A stretch of DNA of 26,119 nt from CAIKOD01 sp035543455. Lineage in GTDB: Archaea > Halobacteriota > Methanomicrobia > Methanomicrobiales > Methanospirillaceae. The position numbers were made by a program, and so were the translations under genes. Every line of letters starts with the position of its first letter. The first letter of the stretch is position 1. Location of the stretch: the NCBI GenBank assembly GCA_035543455.1, contig DATKKE010000068.1, forward strand, positions 1-26,119, read 5' to 3'. The notes beneath the pieces are model-generated. The model saw only the letters and a list, made by a program, of their open reading frames with translations. It made no database searches and was not told where the DNA came from. Shown piece by piece: positions 6,802-15,258 of this stretch.

Positions 6802-7398
6802 TTACCCCATCTTCCGCCAGGTATACACAAATCGTTGGATCGCCGTGAAATGCCCGAATACACCGAATATTATCAGCAGCCAACCCAGGACCTGAAGACC
6901 ATAGGCTCCGGCCGGGAAGATAAGGGTCAGGACGCCGGCAACCATAATTAGTAACAAGCGATCGGCACGGCCAAGTACCCCGCCATAATACCGGCCGACC
7001 CCGACTGCCTGGGCCTGTGTGCCGAGATATGACGACATAAGCACTCCGGTAAGGGCGAAGATGCCGACGAGCCATCCCGCATTTCCACCCCCGATGATTC
7101 CGGTAATAATAAAAATATCAGCGTAGCGGTCGACAACATGGTCAAGAAAATCACCTTTCGGCCCTTCGGTATTCATCGCCCTGGCCAGGGCACCATCCAT
7201 CGCATCGAAGACCGCATTGAGTCCTACCATAACGACCGCGGCGGCTATCAGGTTCATATAAAAAAATATTCCTGCCGCAATGGCGACGAGGAGCGATGCA
7301 ACGGTGAATGCGTTGGGCGTGAGTCCAAGCCTGATCGAGACTGCGACAAAAGGTCTGAACAAATCTTTTACATGCGGTCTGAATTGGTCAAGTGTCAT
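6802..7398 (-). CDS. pgsA: CDP-alcohol phosphatidyltransferase, probably archaetidylinositol-phosphate synthase
   Basis: This 198-residue membrane enzyme of ether-lipid head-group synthesis has the complete CDP-alcohol motif: Asp65 and Asp68-Gly69, Ala72-Arg73, then Gly82, Asp86 and Asp90. Several hydrophobic segments follow. The N-terminal pattern (PFVAVSIRLGLTPNAFT) is typical of archaeal members annotated as pgsA or archaetidylinositol-phosphate synthase. The inositol specificity is inferred from family size and pattern rather than seen. Its ATG follows the kinase gene's TAA without a gap (TAAATG), so translation is probably coupled. It is the third gene of the cluster beginning with hisC. 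Confidence 0.85.
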   Translation of the reverse strand: MTLDQFRPHVKDLFRPFVAVSIRLGLTPNAFTVASLLVAIAAGIFFYMNLIAAAVVMVGLNAVFDAMDGALARAMNTEGPKGDFLDHVVDRYADIFIITGIIGGGNAGWLVGIFALTGVLMSSYLGTQAQAVGVGRYYGGVLGRADRLLLIMVAGVLTLIFPAGAYGLQVLGWLLIIFGVFGHFTAIQRFVYTWRKMG

Positions 7399-7908
7399 TT
7401 AACAGGCCTCGAGATACGCCGACCAGTCGATTGATCCATAGGTAGGAGGAAGCTCCCCTTTTATAAACTGCTCGACCAGGCAGGCACATTCTGAAACGGT
7501 CCTGAATGTGGTGTCAATCTCGTAAATATGATCGGCCGGATGGATCTCAAGAGTTTCGATAAGGATAACATCCAGGGCTTCGGCCTCGTAATTCTCACGA
7601 ATTTTCATTTCGTTGTACCCACGGGCTGAAAGTCTTCGTGATAATTCGTCGGGCCTGCACCTGAGGATGATCACTATCTCACACGGGAGGAGGTGGGCCA
7701 GGTGCCCCTCGACAACCCCTTCCACAGGAGTGAACGAGGATATCCACGCTTCTTCATCGATAACGAGGGTATCCCGGCCCTCATCTTTTTCGAGCACAAA
7801 CCCGGTCGTCGTATCCGAAAGGTGGACAGCCCTGTAGCCCCTGCATGCCAGCTCTTCGGCAACCGACGATTTTCCCGTGCCCGGAGTCCCGGTTATTCCG
7901 CACATCAT
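7399..7908 (-). CDS. AK6/Fap7-type adenylate kinase family nucleotide kinase
   Basis: This 169-residue cytoplasmic P-loop kinase has GTPGTGKS at 7-14, a VEGHLAHLLP segment (about 66-75) and RCRPDELSRRLSARGY, which are hallmarks of the AK6 (Fap7, hCINAP) group. Eukaryotic and archaeal members pair adenylate kinase or ATPase activity with late small-subunit ribosome maturation through a ribosomal protein S11 partner; that role is inferred here. It starts 4 bases after the hisC stop and ends flush against the transferase ATG, so the three genes form a tight unit. The double Met start (MMCGITG) leaves the first codon ambiguous. Confidence 0.87.
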   Translation of the reverse strand: MMCGITGTPGTGKSSVAEELACRGYRAVHLSDTTTGFVLEKDEGRDTLVIDEEAWISSFTPVEGVVEGHLAHLLPCEIVIILRCRPDELSRRLSARGYNEMKIRENYEAEALDVILIETLEIHPADHIYEIDTTFRTVSECACLVEQFIKGELPPTYGSIDWSAYLEAC

Positions 7909-7912
7909 CGCA

Positions 7913-9013
7913 TTAGAGACTGTTCAACGCATTTATGCACATTTCATTTTCCCAGTCATCGCCTACGCTAATCCGGATGAAATGATCGGGAAGGCCCCGG
8001 AAGCTCCGGCATGACCTGACCAGCACTCCCAACGAGGCGAGGTTTTCCACCATTTCATCCGAGGTATAGGGGGAGACATCCACCATAACAAAATTCGCAT
8101 CCGTCGGGTGGACCGGCCATTTCAACCGGTTTAGATATTCCTCCCGCCATTTCCGGGCACGGTCTTTTGCTCTTGTCACATGGTCCTGATCCCCAAGAGC
8201 TAATGCTGCAGCACCGGCAGAAACCGAATTCAGGGTATGAGGTGTCGAAGCCCGCAGGTAATACGACCCAAACCAGGAGGGCACGAAAGCATATCCCACC
8301 CGAAGGCCGGCAAGAGAATGTGCCTTTGAGAATGTCCGCCCTATGATCAGGTTTTCATAGTCATTCATGAGGGACGAGTAATCGTAATCAGAAAATTCGA
8401 CATATGCATTGTCGAGAAAGAGAACGCAATCGATCCGGTCGAGGATTGTCTTGATAGTCTTTACCGGTGTTGCATTTCCCGTCGGGTTATTTGGGGAGCA
8501 AAGAAATGCCAGTTTCGCTTCCTCGCAGGCTTCGATAAACGATTCCGGATCGACTGAATAATCGAGGTTTCTTGCAACCTCCTCTACCCCGGCACCCTGT
8601 GCAATTGCCGAAAGCCGATAAAACGAAAATGTCGGCGTAGATACCACGACAAGATCGGTTGGTTCCACCAGGGTCCTGATCGTGGTTTCAATGATCCCAT
8701 CCATCCCCACGCCGGTGACAAAGTGATAATCCCCGTAATGTTTTCTGAGCGCATCAATGAGTGAGCCCATAGTCTCATCCGGATACCGGTTTGCGTCCGT
8801 TAACAACCGGGTTCCCTCCTCTACGACGTTGCGGGAAGGGGGATCAGGATTCTCATTGCTCGCCAGGCGTGCTATACGGGTTATACCATGCTCTTTCATG
8901 ATTTCCGCTGCATGCTTTGCAAAAACATAACCCGTGGTCTGAAAGCATCTCCTTACCTGGAAATGTCTTCCCAAAGGAGGAATGATTTTATCTGACCCTT
9001 GCCTTCCTGTCAT
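7913..9013 (-). CDS. hisC: Histidinol-phosphate aminotransferase
   Basis: This 366-residue PLP-dependent enzyme converts imidazole-acetol phosphate to histidinol phosphate in histidine synthesis, using glutamate as amino donor. Landmarks are LASNENP (50-56), YPD (77-79), SPNNPTGN (173-180), LFLDNAYVEF (198-207) with Asp201 and Tyr204, and the PLP lysine Lys230 in GRTFSKAHSLAGLRVGY. The C-terminal substrate arginine is in HFIRISVG. The ATG at 9013 has an upstream CAGGT. The N-terminal extension of about 20 residues before RRCFQTTGYVFAK is slightly long for the family. It is the first gene of the cluster with the AK6-type kinase and pgsA; hisD lies 13 kb away, so his genes are scattered. Confidence 0.92.
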   Translation of the reverse strand: MTGRQGSDKIIPPLGRHFQVRRCFQTTGYVFAKHAAEIMKEHGITRIARLASNENPDPPSRNVVEEGTRLLTDANRYPDETMGSLIDALRKHYGDYHFVTGVGMDGIIETTIRTLVEPTDLVVVSTPTFSFYRLSAIAQGAGVEEVARNLDYSVDPESFIEACEEAKLAFLCSPNNPTGNATPVKTIKTILDRIDCVLFLDNAYVEFSDYDYSSLMNDYENLIIGRTFSKAHSLAGLRVGYAFVPSWFGSYYLRASTPHTLNSVSAGAAALALGDQDHVTRAKDRARKWREEYLNRLKWPVHPTDANFVMVDVSPYTSDEMVENLASLGVLVRSCRSFRGLPDHFIRISVGDDWENEMCINALNSL

Positions 9014-9094
9014 AACCTGATATCAACACAAACATATTCTGATTCAATTGTCGATAATGCTGTCGCTGGTGGAGAATCCGCTGTAAAGAACCTT

Positions 9095-9439
9095 TTAAAT
9101 TGAAGTTAAGTCAGGATGAGAGAGAAAAAACCTTATAGTGGGTGCCGGAGTCAGAAAAATTGAATTTCCGGGTTTGTTGATGCCGCTTACGGTTTCCCGG
9201 GACATCCCGACCATCGAAACAGGGGCCGGGATAAGGCCAAGACCATGTAAGGCACCCTCAGCGGTTCCTGATTCCATCCGGGGATTTTTTAACCAGCCGA
9301 TAAACTCAGGACAAAAGGGTCTCAGGTTACCGCTGGTTTTCATAGTATTTTCACACCCAGGCGTTACCGCTAATAGTGCGACGAACGATGCCGAAACAAG
9401 GATAACGATAATTGTCGCCCTCATTGTCTGATTCTGCAT
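9095..9439 (-). pseudogene. Probable 5' remnant of a secreted protein gene
   Basis: The 114-residue frame has a well-placed AGGTGA ribosome site 6 bases before its ATG and a signal-peptide-like N-terminus (hydrophobic residues 7-25). Next comes a region (NLRPFCPEFIGWLKNP, then GLGLIPAPVSMVG) that resembles the propeptide-like stretch before the catalytic domain in methanogen secreted C1-type, lectin-like-domain proteases. No catalytic domain follows: after about residue 85 the sequence becomes non-descript and stops. I read it as a truncated copy with an intact start. It could instead be a small secreted protein of unknown role. The similarity is from memory of the family, not a search. Confidence 0.4.
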
Positions 9440-9641
9440 GTGGTGTCACCTGGAATATTCTGATGCTAAGGATTTCTTAACGGACTATTAGCCAGTATCG
9501 GTTTGTCTCGTGCGCTGAACTTTTTGAATCTGAACCGTCTTAAAAACTTAACACTGTTCATAAACTCCCCACATACATGCAAATATCTGCAGAATCCGTG
9601 TTTATCTGTACATTTTCCAGAAAATGGCGATGAAATAATGG

Positions 9642-10772
9642 TTACCCGAGAGCTTCCCTGACGACCCCGATTGCACGATCTATCTCCTTGTCGGTAATGA
9701 CAAGCGGAGGCATCAGCCTGAGATTTCCATCTGCGGCACAATTTACGAGTACTCCGTCCTCGATACATGCATCACGGACAGCCGGGCAACGATCGCCTAC
9801 CGATATCCCGATGAGTAATCCTGCCACACGGGGGTTATAGTTCGAAAGTCCCTTCCTGAAACGTTCAGCCTTTCCCGGCACTTCGGGAAGGACTTTTTCT
9901 ATGACCTTAATTGTTGCTAGAGCCGCCGCACAGCCAAGGGGACCTCCGGCAAACGTGCTGCCATGCTCGCTTGCCTTGAATTCGAGCCCCTCACGGGCGG
10001 TAATTGCACCCATCGGAAATCCGCTGGCGATCCCTTTCGCAAGGGTGACGATATCGGGGGTGACCTTCGTATGCTGAATCGACAGCCACTTCCCGGTACG
10101 ACCCATTCCGGTCTGTACTTCATCGGCAATCATGAGTGCTCCCATGCGATCGCAGACTTCCCGGACACCCTCAAGGAATCCGGCCGGGGGAATGATTACT
10201 CCCGCTTCGCCCTGCACCGGCTCGACAATTACCCCTGCAGTATCATTGTCGACGGCCTCGCGAAGGCCTTTTAAGTCACCGTATTCCACAAAGGAACGGT
10301 CCAGTCCGAGCGGTTCGAACGGTTCCCTGATTGACGGTTTGTGGGTGACTGCGAGGGACCCGATCGTCCGGCCGTGGAACCCGTGGGTGAATGCAATAAA
10401 CTTCTTTTTCCCGGTCCGCACACGTGCCAGTTTAAGAGCCGCATCAGTGGCCTCAGCACCCGAATTCGAGAGAAATGCTTTGTTCATTCCGGTTATTTCG
10501 ACCAGTTTTTTTGCCAGTTCACCCTGGTGAGGCACATAATACAGGTTTGAACAATGGATAAGTTCATGAGCCTGGTCGCAGATCGCTTTTACAACTTCCG
10601 GGTGGCAATGTCCTGTACTGCAGACCGCTATCCCCGCAACACAGTCGATGTACTCCTTTCCATCTGCATCCCAGACCTTCGAACCCAGCCCCCTCGTAAT
10701 CATGAGATTACGGCTGAATGCAGGCATAAAATACCTTGCATCGAGTTCCTTGTAATCAGGTGGATTATTCAT
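9642..10772 (-). CDS. argD: Acetylornithine aminotransferase
   Basis: This class III PLP-dependent transaminase of arginine synthesis converts N-acetylglutamate semialdehyde to N-acetylornithine. Numbering from the upstream ATG at 10796, the landmarks are NSGAEATDAA (111-120), HGFHGRTIGSLAVT, EPVQGEAGV (192-200), ADEVQTGMGRTG with Asp225, and the PLP lysine Lys254 in LAKGIASGFPMGA. Two starts are possible. I prefer the ATG at 10772 (376 residues), which has AGGA upstream and matches the usual family beginning; the ATG at 10796 would add eight residues. The motif TFAGGPLGCAAA replaces the more usual TFGGNPLACAAA. It lies downstream of guaAb on the same strand after a gap of about 90-115 bases. 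Confidence 0.92.
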   Translation of the reverse strand: MNNPPDYKELDARYFMPAFSRNLMITRGLGSKVWDADGKEYIDCVAGIAVCSTGHCHPEVVKAICDQAHELIHCSNLYYVPHQGELAKKLVEITGMNKAFLSNSGAEATDAALKLARVRTGKKKFIAFTHGFHGRTIGSLAVTHKPSIREPFEPLGLDRSFVEYGDLKGLREAVDNDTAGVIVEPVQGEAGVIIPPAGFLEGVREVCDRMGALMIADEVQTGMGRTGKWLSIQHTKVTPDIVTLAKGIASGFPMGAITAREGLEFKASEHGSTFAGGPLGCAAALATIKVIEKVLPEVPGKAERFRKGLSNYNPRVAGLLIGISVGDRCPAVRDACIEDGVLVNCAADGNLRLMPPLVITDKEIDRAIGVVREALG

Positions 10773-10887
10773 GATATGAACGTCCTGTTGGTACATTTAA
10801 CATGTTTTCACAATTTTCCTTGTCTCTTTTCAATTTTTCGAATCTGTTGCGGCGTGAATCCAATCAGACCGGTTTGCCCCTGTATTT

Positions 10888-11805
10888 TCATTCATATTCG
10901 ATAGTGGCAGGGGGTTTTGGGGTGATATCGTAGACAACCCGGGCCACACTCCTGATCTGCCCGGTGATACGGGACTCAATCCGGCTGAGCACATCCCAAG
11001 GCAGCTGGATCGGGTCCGCTGTCATGCCGTCCCGCGAGTTTACCGCCCTCACCGAAATAATCCAGCCATGCACCCTGTTATCCCCCTTCACCCCCGTCCC
11101 CAGGCCGACAATGGCGGCAAAACACTGCCAGGGCTGGTATGCTTCCACGAGTTCATCCTCAACGATCCAGTTTGCCTCCCTGACAACGGCGATCTTTTCG
11201 GGAGTTACATCGCCGACAATCCGGACAGCAAGCCCAGGTCCCGGGAAGGGCATCCTGTGCCGGATCTCCGGTGGGAGGCCCAGGGCGCCTGCGACATCCC
11301 GTACTTCATCTTTGTACAGCTCCCGAAGGGGTTCGATAACTCCTTCAAACTCCATTTCAAGGGGCATTCCACCGACATTATGATGGCTCTTGATTCCACC
11401 CTCACTCTCGATCCGGTCAGGGTAGATCGTCCCCTGCAGCAGGAGCCGGGCACCTGTTTTCCGCGCTTCTCTTTCGAATACACGGATAAACCGTTCTCCG
11501 ATTACTTTGCGTTTTTCCTCGGGATCGGTCAACCCCTCCAGCGCTTTCAGGAATTCCCCCGATGCATCGACGACATCGAGGTTCATAGCACCGAATATCG
11601 TTGTTATCCTCTCTGTCTCTCCTTTCCGCATGAGCCCGGTATCGACGTAGATAGGTACAAGGTTGTCGCCAATCGCCTTTGCTGCAAGAGCGCCTGCAAC
11701 AGAACTGTCCACACCGCCTGACAACGCCATCACCACCTTCCGGTCACCGGCTGCCGATCTGATCTCATTCACCGCTTCGTCAATGAATCGTGAAGTATTG
11801 ACCAT
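10888..11805 (-). CDS. guaAb: GMP synthase ATP-pyrophosphatase subunit B
   Basis: This is the archaeal two-subunit type GMP synthetase. The ATP-PPase subunit adenylates XMP and accepts ammonia from a separate glutaminase subunit, not found in this window. Landmarks are the PP-loop ALSGGVDSSV, the DTGLMRKGE and QGTIYPDRIES motifs, KSHHNVGG, and the C-terminal dimerisation domain ending DITPKPPATIEYE. The ATG at 11805 (305 residues) is preferred over the GTG at 11814, because GGTGG lies before it and the resulting MVNTSRFIDEAV aligns with the start of the Methanocaldococcus homologue as I recall it. It starts shortly after the pyrG stop, so the two nucleotide-synthesis genes are one operon. Confidence 0.94.
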   Translation of the reverse strand: MVNTSRFIDEAVNEIRSAAGDRKVVMALSGGVDSSVAGALAAKAIGDNLVPIYVDTGLMRKGETERITTIFGAMNLDVVDASGEFLKALEGLTDPEEKRKVIGERFIRVFEREARKTGARLLLQGTIYPDRIESEGGIKSHHNVGGMPLEMEFEGVIEPLRELYKDEVRDVAGALGLPPEIRHRMPFPGPGLAVRIVGDVTPEKIAVVREANWIVEDELVEAYQPWQCFAAIVGLGTGVKGDNRVHGWIISVRAVNSRDGMTADPIQLPWDVLSRIESRITGQIRSVARVVYDITPKPPATIEYE

Positions 11806-11821
11806 GATGTCCACCGGGGGA

Positions 11822-13402
11822 TTATGCGCTGCTCCGGTACTCCCTGCATGCCTTTACAAATCCAAGGAACGGGGGGGCGGGTCGTGCCGGGCGTGACCTG
11901 AACTCGGGGTGGAACTGGGTTGCAAAGAAGAACGGGTGGGAGGGTATCTCGAGGATCTCCATCCTGTTACCCCAAACGCCTGAAAATACGACTCCTGCCT
12001 TTTCCAGCGCTTCGATCGAACCAGGGTCGACCTCGTAACGGTGCCGGTGACGCTCCTGGATCTCGTTGCACCCGAATAATTCTTTCGCCATCGTGTTGTC
12101 ACGTATCGTAACCGGGTAATTACCAAGTCTCATGGTGCCCCCAAGCTGAGATACGTTCTCCTGCTCGGGCAGGATTGCGATGACATGCCGGCCTTCTCCA
12201 AATTCCTCGCTGGTCGCATCGGTCCAGCCAAGGACATTCCTTGAGAATTCAACAATTGCCATCTGGAAACCGAGGCAAAGTCCAAGGAACGGTATATTTT
12301 TTGTCCTGGCCACATGTATTGCATCTATCTTCCCCGAGATGCCCCGGTGACCGAACCCGCCCGGTATCAGGACCCCGTCAAATTCCTCGAGCTGGGAGAG
12401 TTCAAACCGCTCGGCATCAAGCCAGCCTATCTTAACTTCCGTAGAAAGTGCCCTGCCGGCGTGTTTGAGCGCTTCTTTAATGCTCAGGTACACATCCTCA
12501 ATGCCGTATTTGCTGACAATGGCGACATTGATGCGATTTGTATATTCCCGGCTCACCACGCTGTACCAGTCATTACTGATCGGCCTTTTTTCAAGCCCGA
12601 GATGTTTGGAAAGGACCTCGGCCAGGCCTTCCTTTTCCATTTCCATAGGGACCTGGTAGATATCCGGGGCTGTCGCTGCGCTGATTACTCCGGCCGGAGG
12701 CAGATCGCAGAATGCAGATATCTTTCGTTTTGTATTGGGCCCGATTGGTCGCTCACTCCGGCCGACGATAATATCGGCATGAAGGCCGAGCTCCCTGAGA
12801 GCTTTCACCGAATGCTGGGTTGGCTTGGTTTTCATGTCTCCCATTGTATCCGCGGGTATCAGGGTCACATGGATCAGTACACTTTCCTGCGGGGAAAGTT
12901 CTCCCCTCATCTGGCGTACAGCTTCGAGGAAGGGCATGCTCTCGATATCGCCGACGGTCCCGCCCACCTCGACAAGGCAGATCTCAGATAGCTCCCCGTT
13001 ATTAATGGGTTTTTCAGCGGCATTCCTGATACTGGTCTTGATCTGGTCCGTGATGTGGGGGATAATCTGGACCGTATCCCCGAGAAAGTCACCACGCCGT
13101 TCCATCTCGATGACCGTCCGGTATACCTTTCCGGTCGTTATGTTATGAGCGGCAGTGAGATCTATATCGAGGAAACGCTCATAGTTTCCGAGATCGAGGT
13201 CGACCTCGCCACCATCAGAGAGGACAAAGACCTCGCCATGCTGGGCCGGGTTCATCGTTCCTGCATCGATATTGAGGTACGGGTCAATTTTAACAGCGGT
13301 GATCCGGTAACCCCTGCTCTTCAGAATCCGGCCAACAGAAGCCGCGGTAATCCCCTTCCCAAGCCCGCTCATCACGCCGCCGGTGATAAATATGTACTTC
13401 AC
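11822..13402 (-). CDS. pyrG: CTP synthase
   Basis: This 526-residue enzyme aminates UTP to CTP using ATP and glutamine. The synthetase domain (1-270) has GGVMSGLGKGI (8-18), KIDPYLNIDAGTMNP (38-52), HGEVFVLSDGGEVDLDLG and EVGGTVGDIES. The glutaminase domain (about 290-526) has PGGFGHRG (347-354), LCLGFQ with nucleophile Cys376, and the QFHPEF pair His498 and Glu500. The start is a GTG at 13402 behind AAAAGGGGATGCT. A three-codon frame, ATG-CTG-TGA, overlaps this start in another phase, which may be chance or may tune initiation. A TATA-like tract (13458-13470 on the minus strand) lies about 60 bases upstream. It is the first gene of pyrG > guaAb > argD. Confidence 0.95.
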   Translation of the reverse strand: MKYIFITGGVMSGLGKGITAASVGRILKSRGYRITAVKIDPYLNIDAGTMNPAQHGEVFVLSDGGEVDLDLGNYERFLDIDLTAAHNITTGKVYRTVIEMERRGDFLGDTVQIIPHITDQIKTSIRNAAEKPINNGELSEICLVEVGGTVGDIESMPFLEAVRQMRGELSPQESVLIHVTLIPADTMGDMKTKPTQHSVKALRELGLHADIIVGRSERPIGPNTKRKISAFCDLPPAGVISAATAPDIYQVPMEMEKEGLAEVLSKHLGLEKRPISNDWYSVVSREYTNRINVAIVSKYGIEDVYLSIKEALKHAGRALSTEVKIGWLDAERFELSQLEEFDGVLIPGGFGHRGISGKIDAIHVARTKNIPFLGLCLGFQMAIVEFSRNVLGWTDATSEEFGEGRHVIAILPEQENVSQLGGTMRLGNYPVTIRDNTMAKELFGCNEIQERHRHRYEVDPGSIEALEKAGVVFSGVWGNRMEILEIPSHPFFFATQFHPEFRSRPARPAPPFLGFVKACREYRSSA

Positions 13403-13620
13403 AGCATCCCCTTTTTAAAACCCTTATTTATCATTATTCATATTGCATCGATAAAAGATTATTATATTGCACGTGGCGGGAACTTGCCGGAAATCCCGGT
13501 ACCAAAAAACCTGGCGGACCTTATTCCCGGACCGGTCTATCGGCTTGGATCCGGTGTAACGTTATCATTCCGGAGACCGATTGTTGAACTGAGATGCATG
13601 GATGTTCCAAGAGATTCTCA
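13403..13620. promoter_or_regulatory. pyrG upstream region
   Basis: These 218 bases separate the thioesterase stop from pyrG, both on the minus strand. The reverse complement of 13458-13470 (GCAATATAATAAT) is a good TATA-like box about 60 bases before pyrG, and GATAAATAAG (13423-13432) is a second one. The plus strand stays open through this region in a frame that continues antisense to the thioesterase gene until 13837. It lacks a good start codon, so I do not call it a gene. Confidence 0.4.
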
Positions 13621-14037
13621 CTATCTGCCGGTTGTTATCGCAAACGCGGCGCTTGTCCTGGATAAGATATCCTCCTTTCCTTCGATTCTTACCAGGCCTT
13701 CGGCAAAAGCAATTCTTCTGCCTTTCTTTATTACCATTCCTTCGGCAGCAAGGATCGTACCGGGACCGGCTCCACGCATGAAACTCGTTGATTCCGAAAT
13801 TGTTGCGAGTTTCTGGTCATTTTCAAGAACCGAATAAATAGCAAGGACCATGGCTTCATCGGCGAGAGCGGTGAACATCCCACCCTGGAGAAAATTCTCG
13901 CCGTTAAGCATATCATCGCGGATTTTCATCCGGACCACTGCCCTGCCTTCCGAAAGAGATACCACTTCTATTCCCATCAGCCGGAAAAATGGATTTGCAT
14001 CCCGTCCGGATGCCCTTATTCTTTCGATGTAACTCAT
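13621..14037 (-). CDS. PaaI/YbgC-like hotdog-fold thioesterase
   Basis: This 138-residue protein is probably a cytoplasmic acyl-CoA thioesterase of the PaaI-like group. The family pattern is seen in NPFFRLMGIEVVSLSEGRA (15-33), the LNGENFLQGGMFTALADEA segment (44-62) and the strands ATISESTSFMRGA and GRRIAFAEGLVRIEG. The central helix motif usually reads HGG; here it is QGG (51-53), followed by Asp60. This may alter or lower activity, or reflect a different subgroup. The substrate is unknown. It is divergent from the small protein gene at 14125. Confidence 0.85.
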   Translation of the reverse strand: MSYIERIRASGRDANPFFRLMGIEVVSLSEGRAVVRMKIRDDMLNGENFLQGGMFTALADEAMVLAIYSVLENDQKLATISESTSFMRGAGPGTILAAEGMVIKKGRRIAFAEGLVRIEGKEDILSRTSAAFAITTGR

Positions 14038-14124
14038 TGACTTCTTTCTATTCTTGCACCACGTCTCAATTAATGGTTTCCGGACAGACTAATAATTCAT
14101 TTTCCGGAAGGCGAAATACTTGGT

Positions 14125-14379
14125 ATGGTATCATCGGAACAAAGACTTTCAGTACAGGATGAGACGGCTGAAATGTTGCGGGATCTCCTGTGGCTTAATG
14201 CAGTAATTGCGACAGAACTGATCCAGCAAACTGAGAATACTTCATTATTGGCCAGAAATGCCTCACCCCCTGCCTCCTGCCTCCTCGAACACCAGGCACT
14301 CCGGGAAACCGCACTCTCTATTGCCGAACGTTACCGCCCGGGAACAGTTCTCCGCACACACCTGAAAGGACATCAGTAA
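14125..14379 (+). CDS. Small protein of unknown function at the head of the TPR/ATPase cluster
   Basis: I do not recognise this 84-residue protein. It looks soluble, mostly helical and acidic in its first 45 residues (AEMLRDLLWLNAVIATELIQQTE) and basic at the end (RPGTVLRTHLKGHQ). There is no signal peptide or membrane segment. The ATG at 14125 has a distant GGAAGG. It lies 51 bases before the glycosyltransferase start on the same strand and is divergent from the thioesterase, so it is probably the first gene of the cluster ending at 18346. Confidence 0.6.
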   Translation: MVSSEQRLSVQDETAEMLRDLLWLNAVIATELIQQTENTSLLARNASPPASCLLEHQALRETALSIAERYRPGTVLRTHLKGHQ

Positions 14380-14430
14380 TGTTATTGCCGGTGTCTCCGA
14401 ACTATAAAGGTAAAAGATTGGTATTTACTG

Positions 14431-15258
14431 ATGGCGAGCGCATATATTCCATCGGAAAACAGCATAATCGAGCCGGATGCAATCGTCGACACCCCGGAGA
14501 AATATGAAAATACGGTACTGTACCGGGAGGGGGATATATCGCGCGAGGACAAAGGGTCCGGGGAACCAATAGTATTCACCCTTGTAATCCCGGCATATAA
14601 TGAGGAAAACCGTATCGGCCCACTGTTAAGTGAACTGAACTGCCGGGAAACTGAATATATTTTCATTTGTGACGGGAATGACGGCACAGCAACAGAAATC
14701 AAACGATGGGGAACCCTCCATCAGGAAATATCCCTGCGATGCATCGAATATCCGACCCGGATAGGAAAAGGAAGGGCGGTCTGTGAAGGCCTTTCCTTTG
14801 TAAAAACCAGGTTCGCGGGATACATGGATGCCGATGGTTCTACATCGTGTTCCCAGATGGCGAAGTTGTTCCAGGAACTTAAAGGGAATGATGCAATTAT
14901 CGGTTCGCGCTGGCTCGCCGGAGCCAAAATTACCCGTTCACAGGGTTTTTTAAGGCGATTTGAAAGCCGGATTTTCAACCTCGCCATCAGGTTACTCTTC
15001 GGCCTGCCATACCAGGACACCCAGTGCGGGGCCAAGGTTTTCCGGAGGGATGCACTTGATACGGTGCTCCCCGAAATTGTTTCGAAAGGGTTTGAATTCG
15101 ATGTCGAACTACTGTGGCGCCTCAAAAGAAAGGGGTACCGGATATGCGAATATCCGATCGAATGGAATAACCGTGGAGATTCCCGTGTCAGGGGTCCGGA
15201 TGCGATCTCGATGATGGGGAACCTGATAAAATTACGACTCGGGTGGGGTAGGGGATGA
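14431..15258 (+). CDS. Family 2 glycosyltransferase, dolichyl-phosphate sugar transferase-like
   Basis: This 275-residue GT-A-fold transferase has an unusual N-terminal extension of about 47 residues before the catalytic domain (FTLVIPAYNEENRI, 49-62). The metal/nucleotide site is MDADGST (132-138), followed by GSRWLAGA and the LFGLPYQDTQCGAKVFRRD segment (189-207) typical of the dolichyl-phosphate glucose/mannose synthase subgroup. The C-terminus has no transmembrane segment, so it is probably cytoplasmic or peripheral. It likely transfers a sugar from a nucleotide sugar to a polyprenyl phosphate. Its TGA overlaps the next gene's ATG (ATGA at 15255-15258), so it is translationally coupled to the TPR protein. 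Whether the two functions are linked is unknown. Confidence 0.85.
   Translation: MASAYIPSENSIIEPDAIVDTPEKYENTVLYREGDISREDKGSGEPIVFTLVIPAYNEENRIGPLLSELNCRETEYIFICDGNDGTATEIKRWGTLHQEISLRCIEYPTRIGKGRAVCEGLSFVKTRFAGYMDADGSTSCSQMAKLFQELKGNDAIIGSRWLAGAKITRSQGFLRRFESRIFNLAIRLLFGLPYQDTQCGAKVFRRDALDTVLPEIVSKGFEFDVELLWRLKRKGYRICEYPIEWNNRGDSRVRGPDAISMMGNLIKLRLGWGRG

Noticed and set aside
11068..11721. Plus-strand frame of 217 codons
   Set aside because: Antisense to guaAb with no recognisable domain.
12314..12991. Plus-strand frame of 225 codons
   Set aside because: Lies wholly antisense to pyrG, whose motifs are complete; compositional shadow.
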